From: Duganella rivi
GTDB taxonomy: Bacteria > Pseudomonadota > Gammaproteobacteria > Burkholderiales > Burkholderiaceae_D
NCBI RefSeq assembly: GCF_009857435.1
Contig: NZ_WWCK01000005.1
Location: 62,001 to 126,000, forward strand
DNA length: 64,000 nucleotides
Direction of reading: 5' to 3'
Shown here: piece after piece, positions 7,827 through 16,663 of the stretch
Layout: every line of letters starts with the position of its first letter
How positions within the stretch are numbered: position 1 is the first letter of the stretch
The notes under the pieces: model-generated
Database searches by the model: none
Told to the model about the DNA's origin: nothing
The model's input: only the letters and a program-made list of their open reading frames with translations
Program-made: the position numbers and the translations under genes

Positions 7827-9454
7827 CGCATGACTCCGTAGTAGGGACTGGACAGCGCATAGGCCAGCAGGTTCATGGCCTTCATATTGTTGTTCTCGCC
7901 CCAGATGGTGGGCGCGAGATCCATCAGGTTTTGCCGCAAAGTCGGCGCCATCGCGCCGCGGAAGAAGCGCTCGTTGACCATGTTCACGTACAGCAGCGGC
8001 GAGGCGGCCAGGGCTTCGCCAAACGGCTCGACCTTGCAGCCGGCCGCCGCCGCTGCGCTGGTACTGCCAAAATTGAAGCCGCCCATGCGCGCCGACAGCG
8101 TGTCGGCGTTGATCAGCTTTTGTTCCGGCGCCAGCAAGTTGCTGCCCGGCGCGCGGTCGGTCGGCGCGTAGAAGCTGAACACGCTGGTCGGGTTGTACGG
8201 CGTCTGCTGGTAGGGATGAACAAGGTCGTTGTTGTTGTCCCACCTTGGTGCTTGCTTGCAGCCGAGGCCGCGCAACACGCCGGTGAACCACAGTACCGGC
8301 TCGCGCAGCTTGCCGAACGAATTCGAATCGGCGCCGATCTGATCACCCTTGCGTGCTTCCGCATCGAGCAAGATGGCTTTGACCACCGCTTTCATATCGC
8401 CGGCCACGCCCTTGCCGTTGTTGCGGAACACGGCGGCCACACGGCCGATGTAGGCCGGCGACGGGTTGCTGGTGACCAGGTGCTGGATCATGCGCAGGCT
8501 GACAAACGGCGCGATGTTCTGGTGCGCCATCAGCAGGCTGACGATGGTTTCCAGTTCAGCGGCCGCGCCCTTGTTGGCCGGGAAGGTGGTGCCCAGCACT
8601 TTCTTTTCGCCGTAGTCGTGCGCCAGCTCCCACGGGTCGGGCGTCAGCACGCCGTCGCGGTTCGACCAGTCCCAGCGCGACGGCGGCTCGGCCATGCGCC
8701 AGCCGGTCAGCGCGCGCGCCAGCTGCGAGACGTCTTCCTGGCTATAGGTTTCGACCGGCACGCCCTTGGCGTCGCGCACCGTGCTGCCGTCCATATTGAG
8801 CTTGACCACGCCCAGCGTGAATAGCTGCATTAACTCGCGCGCGTAGTTTTCGTTGGGCGCGCAGCCGATGCATTGCGGCGAGAGCGGACGGTTCTGGATG
8901 TTGTCGAGGTAAAGCCCCATCGGCGGATTGGTGGTCAGCGCGCGGATGAAATCGCCGTAGTTGCCGAACGCTTGGTCTTGCAGGAAGTTGGCGTAGACCA
9001 GGGCCGGGTACGGCGTCAGCTTGTTCGAGGAGGTCGGCACGAATTGCGAGATCGACCAGCTGACCCGCCGCCGCAACTGATCCGGGCTGCTGATCAGCGC
9101 AGGGTAGATTTGGCTGATGAAGTACTCGTAAGCGCGTTGCCCCTCAGCCGGAATTTCACTGTTGTAGACGCGGATCGGCGAGGTATCAATCTTGGAGGCT
9201 GGCAAGGCGAACTGCTCATCGATCCATTGCGAGAAGCCCTTCTTCTCAAGCTCGGCAATCAGTTCCGGCGTGGGGCCGAAGGTGGCTTGCTCGGCAAAGC
9301 GCGCTGCGGCGTAGCGCGAGACCAGCGCCCCGCTTTTGGTGACCACCTGCCCGCTCGACGCCAGCAAGTCCGGCTCGCCGCTGCCGGACTGCTGGCCGCA
9401 AGCGCCCAGCGCCGCCAGGGTCAGCGCGGCCAATATTCGTGAAGGGATGTTCAT
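7823..9454 (-). CDS. DUF1800 family lipoprotein
   Basis: A 543-aa DUF1800 protein. The start at 9454 gives a lipoprotein signal (ILAALTLAALGAC, lipobox LGAC); longer in-frame extensions upstream lack such a signal and are not supported. Family features include RFAEQATFGPTPE near the N-terminus, CAPNENYARELMQLFTLG, ALTGWRMAEP and FNFGSTSAA. It is the first gene of the eight-gene minus-strand operon and is coupled to the DUF1501 gene by ATGA overlap. A strong -10 (TATAAT) inside an inverted repeat lies about 40-60 bp upstream. Role unknown; I infer an envelope-anchored partner of the Tat-exported DUF1501 protein. Confidence 0.9.
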   Translation of the reverse strand: MNIPSRILAALTLAALGACGQQSGSGEPDLLASSGQVVTKSGALVSRYAAARFAEQATFGPTPELIAELEKKGFSQWIDEQFALPASKIDTSPIRVYNSEIPAEGQRAYEYFISQIYPALISSPDQLRRRVSWSISQFVPTSSNKLTPYPALVYANFLQDQAFGNYGDFIRALTTNPPMGLYLDNIQNRPLSPQCIGCAPNENYARELMQLFTLGVVKLNMDGSTVRDAKGVPVETYSQEDVSQLARALTGWRMAEPPSRWDWSNRDGVLTPDPWELAHDYGEKKVLGTTFPANKGAAAELETIVSLLMAHQNIAPFVSLRMIQHLVTSNPSPAYIGRVAAVFRNNGKGVAGDMKAVVKAILLDAEARKGDQIGADSNSFGKLREPVLWFTGVLRGLGCKQAPRWDNNNDLVHPYQQTPYNPTSVFSFYAPTDRAPGSNLLAPEQKLINADTLSARMGGFNFGSTSAAAAAGCKVEPFGEALAASPLLYVNMVNERFFRGAMAPTLRQNLMDLAPTIWGENNNMKAMNLLAYALSSPYYGVMR

Positions 9455-9490
9455 TGCTCGAACCTTAAAGAAATGAAGACTGACCAGCGG

Positions 9491-9513
9491 ACAATTATAA
9501 TGTTGATAATTGT
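9491..9513 (-). promoter_or_regulatory. Promoter -10 inside an inverted repeat, upstream of the DUF1800 operon
   Basis: Perfect 8-bp arms ACAATTAT (9491-9498) and ATAATTGT (9506-9513) flank a 7-bp centre. Read on the minus strand the element contains TATAAT (complement of 9494-9499), about 40 bp before the DUF1800 ATG. A repressor bound here would block the promoter. No clear -35 is seen at ideal spacing; GTGACA lies 20 bp upstream of the -10. No regulator gene adjoins it. Confidence 0.45.
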
Positions 9514-9573
9514 TGCGCCTGTCACCCAAATGGATGATGCTGTGCGTTTCTTGCAACAATAATCGCGCGCGCC

Positions 9574-12500
9574 TCAGCAGAAATCGCGGCTGAAGGTGGG
9601 CAGGCGGCCCAGCAGGTGCGACATGTCGACCAGCCGCTTGGCAACCAGGTGGCGCACCATGCCCTCCTGCTGCCACACGCCGTACACGCCCAGCAGCGGC
9701 GCGCTGAGCACCTCGCGCCGCTGCTGTTCCAGCAAGGCCGGCCAGATGATGACGTTGACGTTGCCGGTTTCATCCTCCAGGGTCATGAAGATGACACCAT
9801 TGGCGGTGCCGGGCCGCTGGCGCACCGTCACCATGCCGCAGGCGCGCGCGACCATGCCGGAGGTGTAGGTGTTCAGCGTTTCGGCCGGCATGAAGCGGTG
9901 TTGCAGCAAGGTGGCGCGCAGCAGCGCCAGCGGATGGCGGCCCAAGGTCAGACCGTGCGAACGGTAGTCGCCGAGGATGTCTTCGCCTTCGCTGGGCGCG
10001 CGCAGGGCCGGCGCGGCTTCGTCCGGCATGGTCGGGCGCAGCAAATCCTTGTCGGGCACGGCGCCGACCGCTTGCCACAGGGCCTGGCGGCGGTGGCCGG
10101 CCAGCCGGTGCAAGGCATTGCCGCCGGCCAGCACGTGCAAGGCGCGACGATCGAGGTCGGCGCGGCGCGCGAGATCGGCCACGCTGGCGAACGGGCCTTG
10201 CGCGCGCGCCTGCTCGATGCGGGCGGCGGCCTCGGCGCCCATGCCCTTCAGCATGTGCAGCCCCAGCCGCACTGCCGGCTGGCCGTGCGGCCCGGCCGGC
10301 TCTTCCAGCGTGGTTTCCCAGCCGCTGATGGCAACATCGATCTCGCGCACCACCACGCCGTGGCGCTTGGCATCCTGCACCAGCTGCGAGGGGGCGTAGA
10401 AGCCCATCGGCTGGCTGTTCAGCAGCGCGCACAGGAAGGCGGCCGGCTCGTGGCACTTGATCCACGAGCTGGCGTAGCTCAGCAGCGCGAAGCTGGCGGA
10501 GTGCGACTCGGGGAAGCCGTACTCGCCGAAGCCCTGGATCTGCTTGCAAATCGCATCGGCAAACGCATCGTCGTAGCCGCGTTCACGCATGCCGTCCTTG
10601 ATCTGCTGTTCGTACTTGTCGACGCCGCCCTTGCGCTTCCACGCGGCCATCGCGCGGCGTAGCTGGTCGGCCTGCCCCTCGGTGAAGCCGGCGGCGATCT
10701 GGGCGATCTGCATCACCTGCTCCTGGAAAATCGGCACGCCCAAGGTGCGGCCCAGCGCCTCCTCCAGGCGCGGCGGGAAGTCGACCTTTTCGATGCCCAT
10801 GCGCCGCTTCAGGTAAGGATGCACCATGCCGCCCTCGATCGGCCCTGGCCGCACGATGGCGACTTCGATCACCAAGTCGTAAAAGGTTTTTGGACGCAGG
10901 CGCGGCAACATGCTCATCTGCGCGCGCGATTCGATCTGGAACACGCCGATGGTATCGGCTTCGCAAATCATGTCGAAAGTGGGACTGTCTTTGCGCGGGA
11001 TGTCTTGCATGCGGAACGGCTGGCCGCGCTGCGCGCTCAGCAGATCGAAACAACGGCGCAGGGCCGACAACATGCCCAGCGCCAGCACGTCTACCTTCAT
11101 CAAGCCCAGTTCTTCCAAGTCGTCCTTGTCCCACTGGATGACGTAGCGGTCTTCCATGGTGGCTTTTTCAACCGGCACCAGCCGCGTCAACTTTTCGTGC
11201 GAGATGACGAAGCCGCCCGGATGTTGCGACAAGTGGCGCGGGAAGCCCAGCAGCGCCACCGCCAGCGCCGCCCATTGTTGCGCCAGTTGCGAGTTGGGAT
11301 CGAGGCCGCACTCGGCCAAGCGCTCGACCAGGTCATGCTTGCTGTCAAACCAGCGCTGCGACTTGCACACCTTTTCCACGATCGCCAAGTCGACACCTAG
11401 CGCCTTGCCGCTATCGCGCAGCGCGCTCTTGGGGCGATAGCTGATCACCACGGCGGCCAGCGCGGCGCGGTCGTGGCCATATTTTTGGTAGATGTACTGG
11501 ATGACTTCTTCGCGCCGCTGGTGTTCGAAATCGACGTCGATATCGGGCGGCTCGTTGCGCTCCCTGGAAATGAAGCGGCCAGTCAGCATCTGGCTTTCTT
11601 CAGGATTGACCTCGGTCACGCCGAGGCAATAGCACACCACCGAGTTAGCGGCCGAGCCTCGGCCTTGGCACAGAATCTCTTGCGAACGCGCGAAACGGAC
11701 GATGTCGTACACGGTGAGGAAGTATGGCTCGTACTTCAGGTCGGCGATGAGCAGCAGTTCCTTTTCAATCAGCGCGCGCACCTTGTCGGACACGCCTTGC
11801 GGCCAGCGTTTCAGCGTGCCTGCATACACTTCCTGCCGCAGATAACTGGCTGGCGTGTGACCTTGCGGGATCAGTTCGTGCGGATATTCGTAGCGCAGTT
11901 GTTCCAGGTTGAAGGTACACATCTCGGCGATGCGCAGCGTTTCGGCCAGCGCTGTCGGCGGATACAGGTTCGCCAAGCGCATGCGCGGACGCAGGTGCTG
12001 TTCGGCGTTTTGCGGCAAGGAGTAGCCGCACTCGCTGACGGGCTTGCCGAGGCGTACCGCCGTCAGCGTATCGTGCAGCGGCTTGCGCGAGCGCACGTGC
12101 ATGCAGACGTGGCCCAGCGCCACCACCGCCATCTGGTGCTGCGCGGCCACCTCGGCAATGCTGAGCCGATGCGCATCATCGAACGCGCGCTGCAACAGGT
12201 TGAGGCCCATCCACGCGCGGCCGGGGAACGTGGCCTCCATCCATGCTGCCTGCGCGTGCAAGCGGTCTACGTCCTTGGGCAGGTGGGCCGGGTAATGCGG
12301 CAGCAGAATCAGCAAGCAGTCCGGCAAGCCTTTCAAGTGCTCAAAGGCCGGTGGCGGCGAAGCCAGATCGGCGGGCGTTAGCAAGTAACTGCCCTTGGCG
12401 ACGCGGTTGCGCGCAATGGTGATGAGCTCACATAAATTGCCGTAGCCGTTCTTATTCTGCGCCAGCGCGACGAAGGACAAAGCCGGCGTGCCATCAGCGT

Positions 12501-12738
12501 TGGTCAGCCGGAAGTAGCTGCCGATGATCAGCGGCAGCTTGCCCTTGGCCTCGGCGTGCGCCCGCACCACCCCGGCCACCGAGCATTCATCCGTGATGGC
12601 CAGCGCCGAATAATCGAGCTGCACCGCGCGCGCAACCAACTCCTCCGCATGCGAAGCGCCATGCAGAAAAGAGAAGTTAGACAAGCAGAACAACTCGGCA
12701 TAAGCCGGCAGTCCAAAAGCGGGCAGTGGCGTACTCAT
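9574..12738 (-). CDS. dnaE2: Error-prone DNA polymerase DnaE2
   Basis: A 1054-aa C-family DNA polymerase used with ImuA and ImuB for SOS-induced translesion synthesis. The PHP domain is at the N-terminus (AELFCLSNFSFLHGASHAEEL), the catalytic aspartates are in PDIDVDF near residue 398, the polymerase core holds GPIEGGMVHPYLKRR and GFGEYGFPESHSASFALL, and an OB-fold region lies at the C-terminus (GVIFMTLEDETGNVNVIIWP). Length and motifs fit DnaE2 rather than replicative DnaE1, which is about 100 residues longer. A LexA box lies 8 bp upstream of ATG 12738 and no Shine-Dalgarno is obvious. imuA-imuB are not next to it but about 18 kb away with their own LexA box. Confidence 0.95.
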   Translation of the reverse strand: MSTPLPAFGLPAYAELFCLSNFSFLHGASHAEELVARAVQLDYSALAITDECSVAGVVRAHAEAKGKLPLIIGSYFRLTNADGTPALSFVALAQNKNGYGNLCELITIARNRVAKGSYLLTPADLASPPPAFEHLKGLPDCLLILLPHYPAHLPKDVDRLHAQAAWMEATFPGRAWMGLNLLQRAFDDAHRLSIAEVAAQHQMAVVALGHVCMHVRSRKPLHDTLTAVRLGKPVSECGYSLPQNAEQHLRPRMRLANLYPPTALAETLRIAEMCTFNLEQLRYEYPHELIPQGHTPASYLRQEVYAGTLKRWPQGVSDKVRALIEKELLLIADLKYEPYFLTVYDIVRFARSQEILCQGRGSAANSVVCYCLGVTEVNPEESQMLTGRFISRERNEPPDIDVDFEHQRREEVIQYIYQKYGHDRAALAAVVISYRPKSALRDSGKALGVDLAIVEKVCKSQRWFDSKHDLVERLAECGLDPNSQLAQQWAALAVALLGFPRHLSQHPGGFVISHEKLTRLVPVEKATMEDRYVIQWDKDDLEELGLMKVDVLALGMLSALRRCFDLLSAQRGQPFRMQDIPRKDSPTFDMICEADTIGVFQIESRAQMSMLPRLRPKTFYDLVIEVAIVRPGPIEGGMVHPYLKRRMGIEKVDFPPRLEEALGRTLGVPIFQEQVMQIAQIAAGFTEGQADQLRRAMAAWKRKGGVDKYEQQIKDGMRERGYDDAFADAICKQIQGFGEYGFPESHSASFALLSYASSWIKCHEPAAFLCALLNSQPMGFYAPSQLVQDAKRHGVVVREIDVAISGWETTLEEPAGPHGQPAVRLGLHMLKGMGAEAAARIEQARAQGPFASVADLARRADLDRRALHVLAGGNALHRLAGHRRQALWQAVGAVPDKDLLRPTMPDEAAPALRAPSEGEDILGDYRSHGLTLGRHPLALLRATLLQHRFMPAETLNTYTSGMVARACGMVTVRQRPGTANGVIFMTLEDETGNVNVIIWPALLEQQRREVLSAPLLGVYGVWQQEGMVRHLVAKRLVDMSHLLGRLPTFSRDFC

Positions 12739-12746
12739 ATCAAATA

Positions 12747-12762
12747 CTGTGTTTTTATACAG
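12747..12762. promoter_or_regulatory. LexA box (dnaE2)
   Basis: CTGTGTTTTTATACAG fits the CTGT-N8-ACAG LexA operator. It lies just before dnaE2 and 34 bp before the divergent PhzF-like gene. The flank CAAATACTGT is identical, in the same orientation, to the one before imuA (32756-32771). Confidence 0.85.
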
Positions 12763-12796
12763 TATTTTACACCTACCCAGCGGTTATACTCAAAAA

Positions 12797-13576
12797 ATGG
12801 ATATTCAAGAACTTCTTTGTTTTGGTGTTGCGCCGGGTGGTGGGAATGCGGCGTTGGTGGTACAGCGCGATCGGTCTGGCGTGGAGCAGCGGCAGGTGTT
12901 TGCGCGGGAGCAGAATCGGCCGGCTTGTGTGTTTGTCGATGTGGTGGACGATGGCGGCATTGTGCTTGATTATTTTTATCCGCATACTCGTAGCCCGCTT
13001 TGCTTGCACGCGACCTTGGCGGCGGCGCGGGTGTTGCTGTCGCCGCAGCGGCCGGAACTCGTCGTGCACACGGCCATGCGTGGTCAGCCGTTGACGCTGA
13101 TTCTGCAAGACGGCGAGGTGTTCGTTCAATTGACCAGGCAAGCGGCGCCGGATGTCGTCATAACGCCTGAGTTGCCGGGCCTGCTGCTGGCTGCACCGGG
13201 CATCCAGCTGGCCTCGCCGCCGGTGATCGCCTCGGTCGGCAGCCCCAAGCTGCTGCTGGAGGTGGCTAATACCACCATCCTGCAAGCCCTCACACCGGAC
13301 TTGCCGCTTATCAACGAATGGAGCACGCAGCACGGCGTCAGCGGCTGCTACGCCTGGAGCCGCCGCGACGACGGCGCACTCGAAGGCCGCAATCTGAATC
13401 ACCTCGATCCAGCCGCCGAAGACGGCGCCACCGGCGTGGCGGCGGGCGCCCTCACCGTCCACCTGCAAACCGGCATCACCCTCTACCAGGGCGCCAATGT
13501 CGGCACCCCCTGCCTGCTGCGCACCGAGCGGCGCGGCGAAAGTATTTTAATTGGCGGAAAAACCGAGTTTGCGTAG
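12797..13576 (+). CDS. PhzF-like isomerase/epimerase family protein
   Basis: A 259-aa protein resembling the PhzF/diaminopimelate-epimerase-fold family: the N-terminal half has GGNAALVV and HTRSPLCLHATLAAA, the C-terminal half has NHLDPAAEDGATGVAAGALTVHL, matching the usual pattern in which a Gly-rich turn repeats in each half. ATG 12797 is taken as the start because the upstream extension runs through the dnaE2 LexA-box region. Substrate unknown; PhzF itself isomerises a phenazine precursor, but no other phenazine genes are present. It is divergent from dnaE2 and may be partly exposed to LexA control. Confidence 0.75.
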   Translation: MDIQELLCFGVAPGGGNAALVVQRDRSGVEQRQVFAREQNRPACVFVDVVDDGGIVLDYFYPHTRSPLCLHATLAAARVLLSPQRPELVVHTAMRGQPLTLILQDGEVFVQLTRQAAPDVVITPELPGLLLAAPGIQLASPPVIASVGSPKLLLEVANTTILQALTPDLPLINEWSTQHGVSGCYAWSRRDDGALEGRNLNHLDPAAEDGATGVAAGALTVHLQTGITLYQGANVGTPCLLRTERRGESILIGGKTEFA

Positions 13577-13591
13577 CACTACGTAGAACGA

Positions 13592-13603
13592 TCACCTAGG
13601 TGA
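13592..13603. promoter_or_regulatory. 12-bp perfect palindrome upstream of the TonB receptor
   Basis: TCACCTAGGTGA is a perfect palindrome, 16 bp after the PhzF-like stop and 105 bp before the receptor GTG. It could be an operator for a dimeric repressor. There is no T tract, so it is not a classical terminator. Confidence 0.3.
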
Positions 13604-13708
13604 AGCATGCATACAACACAAAATAATGTTTGATTGTCTTAATGCTACAAAATCACCTGTCTATATGACTAATTTGCATAAAATCAAATTTTTCATGGGA
13701 GACGACAC

Positions 13709-16096
13709 GTGTTCGCTAATACCACCTTACGTAAAGCCGTCTTGCTCAGTCTGTACGGCGCCAGCACCCTGGCGCTGACCACTGAAACCTACGCACAATC
13801 GACCGATGCTTCGATGCAATCGGTCAGCATCGTCGGCTCGCGCCGCGCCACCAGTTCCGCCACCGACACCACGGTGCCGGTGGACGTGATTCCACTGAGC
13901 AAGACCGCCGAGAGCGGTGGCCAGTTCGACCTGGCGCAAACCCTGACCTACATCTCGCCATCGTTCAACTCGACCCGCCAGACCGGCTCCGACGGCGCCG
14001 ACCTGGTCGACTCCGCCGCCCTGCGCGGCCTCGGCTCCGACCAGACCCTGGTGCTGGTGAACGGCAAGCGCCGCCACACCACCGCGCTGGTCAACCTGTT
14101 CGGCGCGCGCAACCGCGGCAACACCGGCACCGACATGAACGCCATCCCGATGCTGGCCATCAAGGACGTGCAAGTGCTGCGTGACGGCGCCGCCGCCCAG
14201 TACGGTTCGGACGCGATTGCCGGCGTGATGGACATCGGCCTGAAAAAATCCAAGGGCTGCGAAGCCGTGACCGGCTACAGCCAGTACAGCAAGCGCGACG
14301 GCAAGAACTGGCTGGCCTCGGCCTACTGCGGTTTTGAGATCGGCAATGGCGGCGTGCTCGGCATCACCGGCGAATACCTCGACCGTGGCCGCTCGAACCG
14401 CGCCGAAGCCGACAATCCACGCACCATCGGCGACAGCAAGACCAAGAACCAGACCGTCTACCTGAACGGCGAACTGCCTACCGTCGGCACCGGCCGCCTG
14501 TACTTCACCGCTGGCGCGCAAAGCCGCGACGCTTCGTCGGGCGCATGGGCGCGCGGCGGCATCGGCAGCGACGACATCCCATCGCGCAACTCGGCCGCCA
14601 TGTACCCGAACGGCTTCGTGCCGTTCATCAACGCGCAGATCGACGACCAGTACGCCATCCTCGGCCACCGCAACCAGCTGGGCGAGTGGAATATGGACTT
14701 GTCGCAGACTTACGGCAAGAACAAGATGATCTACGACATCAGCAACACGCTGAATGCGTCGATCGCCAACAAGGACTTGCTGGCCGGCGGCAAAGGCATC
14801 AGTCCGACCAGCTTCAACGCCGGCGGCTTCCAGTTTGAACAGCTGACCACCAACCTCGACTTCAACCGCTACTTCGAAGGCCTGATCGGCCGCGGCCTGA
14901 ACGTGGCGTTCGGCGGCGAGTACCGCCACGAGAACTACAAGATCTACGCCGGTGAAGCCGGTTCCTACATCGACGCCGACGGCGTGGGCATCGGCGGCAA
15001 CGCCGGCAGCCAAGGTTTCCCAGGCTTCCAGCCAGCCGACCAAGTGGACGCCAACCGTCACAGCACGGCCGCCTACCTCGACCTGGAAGCGGACTTGACC
15101 GACACCGTCAAAGCCCAAGGCGCCGTGCGCTACGAGCGCTACAGCGACTTCGGCTCGACCACCACCGGCAAACTGGCCGGCAGCTGGCGCGTGGCCCCGG
15201 CGGTGCTGCTGCGCGGTTCGGCTTCGACCGGCTTCCGCGCACCGTCGCTGCAGCAGATGTACTTCTCGTCGACCTTCACCGACTTCATCGGCGGCGTGCC
15301 GACCGACGTGGTGCTGGCGCCGAACAACAGCGCGGTCACCAACCTGGCCGGCATTCCCAAGCTGAACAAGGAAAAATCGACCAGCTTCACGCTGGGCTCG
15401 ACCTGGACGCCAACCCAGGCGGTCTCCGTCACCGCCGACCTGTACCAGATCAAGATCAAGGATCGCATCGTGCTGTCCGGCCGCTTTGACGACAGCAACT
15501 ACCCTGCACTGGCCACCAAGCTGGCAACGCTGGGCGTAGGCCAGGCGCAGTTCTTCGTCAACTCGGTCGACACCAAGACCAAGGGCCTGGATCTGACCGC
15601 GTCGCACAAAGCCAGCTTTGGCGCCGACAAGCTGACCACCTTCCTGGCCATGAACGTCAGCAAGACCGAAGTGACCGGCATCCACGCCCCAGCTTCGCTG
15701 AAAGGCTATGAAGACGTGCTGCTGTCGGAGAAGGAACGCCTGTACATCGAGCAAGGCGCACCGCGTTCGAAGGCCACCCTCGGTTTCGACTACGTGACCG
15801 GCGCATGGGAAAGCGATCTGAAGATCATCCACTTCGGCCCGCAAACCCTCGGCACCTACAGCGGCACCGCCGGCGGCGTGGAGAACCAGCACTACAAGGC
15901 TAAGACCTCGGCTGACCTGGCCTTCACCTACACCATCAACAAGAACATGAAGTTCTCGTTTGGCGGCAACAACATCTTCAACGTGCACCCAAGCACCCAG
16001 AACCCGGACGAAACCGACAACGGCTTCAAGTACGAGTCGGTGCAGTTTGGCCTGAACGGCGCGTCCTACTTCGGCCGCCTGTACGTGAAGTTCTGA
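13709..16096 (+). CDS. TonB-dependent outer-membrane receptor
   Basis: A 795-aa receptor. The GTG start at 13709 is preceded by GGGAG and gives a signal peptide (LRKAVLLSLYGASTLALTTETYAQ). The plug domain spans about 50-190 (VPVDVIPLSK, LRGLGSDQTLVLVNGKRRH, VQVLRDGAAAQYGSDAIAGVMDI); the rest is a barrel (FGGEYRHENYKIYAG, GSASTGFRAPSLQQMYF) ending NGASYFGRLYVKF with the terminal Phe of outer-membrane proteins. It would take up a siderophore, cobamide, saccharide or other large ligand with TonB/ExbBD. Neighbours do not identify the substrate. It appears monocistronic. Confidence 0.92.
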   Translation: MFANTTLRKAVLLSLYGASTLALTTETYAQSTDASMQSVSIVGSRRATSSATDTTVPVDVIPLSKTAESGGQFDLAQTLTYISPSFNSTRQTGSDGADLVDSAALRGLGSDQTLVLVNGKRRHTTALVNLFGARNRGNTGTDMNAIPMLAIKDVQVLRDGAAAQYGSDAIAGVMDIGLKKSKGCEAVTGYSQYSKRDGKNWLASAYCGFEIGNGGVLGITGEYLDRGRSNRAEADNPRTIGDSKTKNQTVYLNGELPTVGTGRLYFTAGAQSRDASSGAWARGGIGSDDIPSRNSAAMYPNGFVPFINAQIDDQYAILGHRNQLGEWNMDLSQTYGKNKMIYDISNTLNASIANKDLLAGGKGISPTSFNAGGFQFEQLTTNLDFNRYFEGLIGRGLNVAFGGEYRHENYKIYAGEAGSYIDADGVGIGGNAGSQGFPGFQPADQVDANRHSTAAYLDLEADLTDTVKAQGAVRYERYSDFGSTTTGKLAGSWRVAPAVLLRGSASTGFRAPSLQQMYFSSTFTDFIGGVPTDVVLAPNNSAVTNLAGIPKLNKEKSTSFTLGSTWTPTQAVSVTADLYQIKIKDRIVLSGRFDDSNYPALATKLATLGVGQAQFFVNSVDTKTKGLDLTASHKASFGADKLTTFLAMNVSKTEVTGIHAPASLKGYEDVLLSEKERLYIEQGAPRSKATLGFDYVTGAWESDLKIIHFGPQTLGTYSGTAGGVENQHYKAKTSADLAFTYTINKNMKFSFGGNNIFNVHPSTQNPDETDNGFKYESVQFGLNGASYFGRLYVKF

Positions 16097-16146
16097 TGTA
16101 ACGATTGCTTACATTTGGCTAACGTAATCTAGCGCGCGGCCGTTCT

Positions 16147-16181
16147 ACACTCCATTGTCTTAATTTTCGGCAATGGAGTGT
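16147..16181 (+). promoter_or_regulatory. RBS-sequestering hairpin before the DUF2844 gene
   Basis: Arms ACACTCCATTG (16147-16157) and CAATGGAGTGT (16171-16181) are perfect 11-bp complements around a 13-nt loop. The right arm contains GGAG, the ribosome binding site of the gene starting at 16185. In mRNA this stem would hide the site, pointing to control of translation by structure, protein, small RNA or temperature. No T run follows, so it is not a typical terminator. Confidence 0.55.
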
Positions 16182-16184
16182 TCT

Positions 16185-16652
16185 ATGCGCCGCGCGTTCA
16201 CCCTCATGTTGTTTCTGTCCCTGCTGCAAGGCGCACTTGCGTGGGCGGCACTCGGCAGTTCCCCTTCCAATTTCGGCACGCCGACCACGCAGACCAAGCT
16301 GGCTGCGCGCAGTCTTGCTGCCACAACGCAGGCCAGCGACGCCGTCTACACGGTCACCCAATCCACGCTCGACAGCGGCACCATCGTGCGCGAATACACC
16401 GACGCCAGCGGCGTGGTGTTTGCCGTCAGCTGGAAAGGCCCGACGCTGCCCGACCTGCGCACGCTGCTCGGCGATAAATTCACCGTCATGACCAGCAATG
16501 CGGCCAAGCGGCCCAAGGCCGGCCACTCGCAGCTGGCGGTGGATCAGTCCGACGTGGTGATCGTCTCCAACGGCCACATGCGCGCCTTTGCCGGCCAAGC
16601 ATGGATCCCGGCTTCGCTGCCTGCGGGCTTCGACACCAGCACCATCGAATAA
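16185..16652 (+). CDS. DUF2844 domain protein, exported
   Basis: A 155-aa protein with signal peptide (RRAFTLMLFLSLLQGALAWA, cleavage near AWA-AL) and the DUF2844 body (TKLAARSLAATTQ, SGTIVREYTDASGVVFAVSWKGP, PDLRTLLGDKF, SDVVIVSNGHMRAFAGQAWIPASLP). Start 16185 is chosen over an in-frame ATG at 16173 because GGAG lies 6 bases before it and the signal peptide is cleaner. The DUF3443 gene follows 11 bp downstream; this pair recurs in Burkholderiales. Function unknown. Translation is probably gated by the hairpin at 16147-16181. Confidence 0.85.
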   Translation: MRRAFTLMLFLSLLQGALAWAALGSSPSNFGTPTTQTKLAARSLAATTQASDAVYTVTQSTLDSGTIVREYTDASGVVFAVSWKGPTLPDLRTLLGDKFTVMTSNAAKRPKAGHSQLAVDQSDVVIVSNGHMRAFAGQAWIPASLPAGFDTSTIE

Positions 16653-16663
16653 GGACGCGGCGC

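Noticed and set aside
13727..15988. Minus-strand open frame of 753 codons opposite the TonB receptor
   Set aside because: A shadow of the receptor's codon pattern; the plus-strand product has signal peptide, plug, barrel and terminal Phe.
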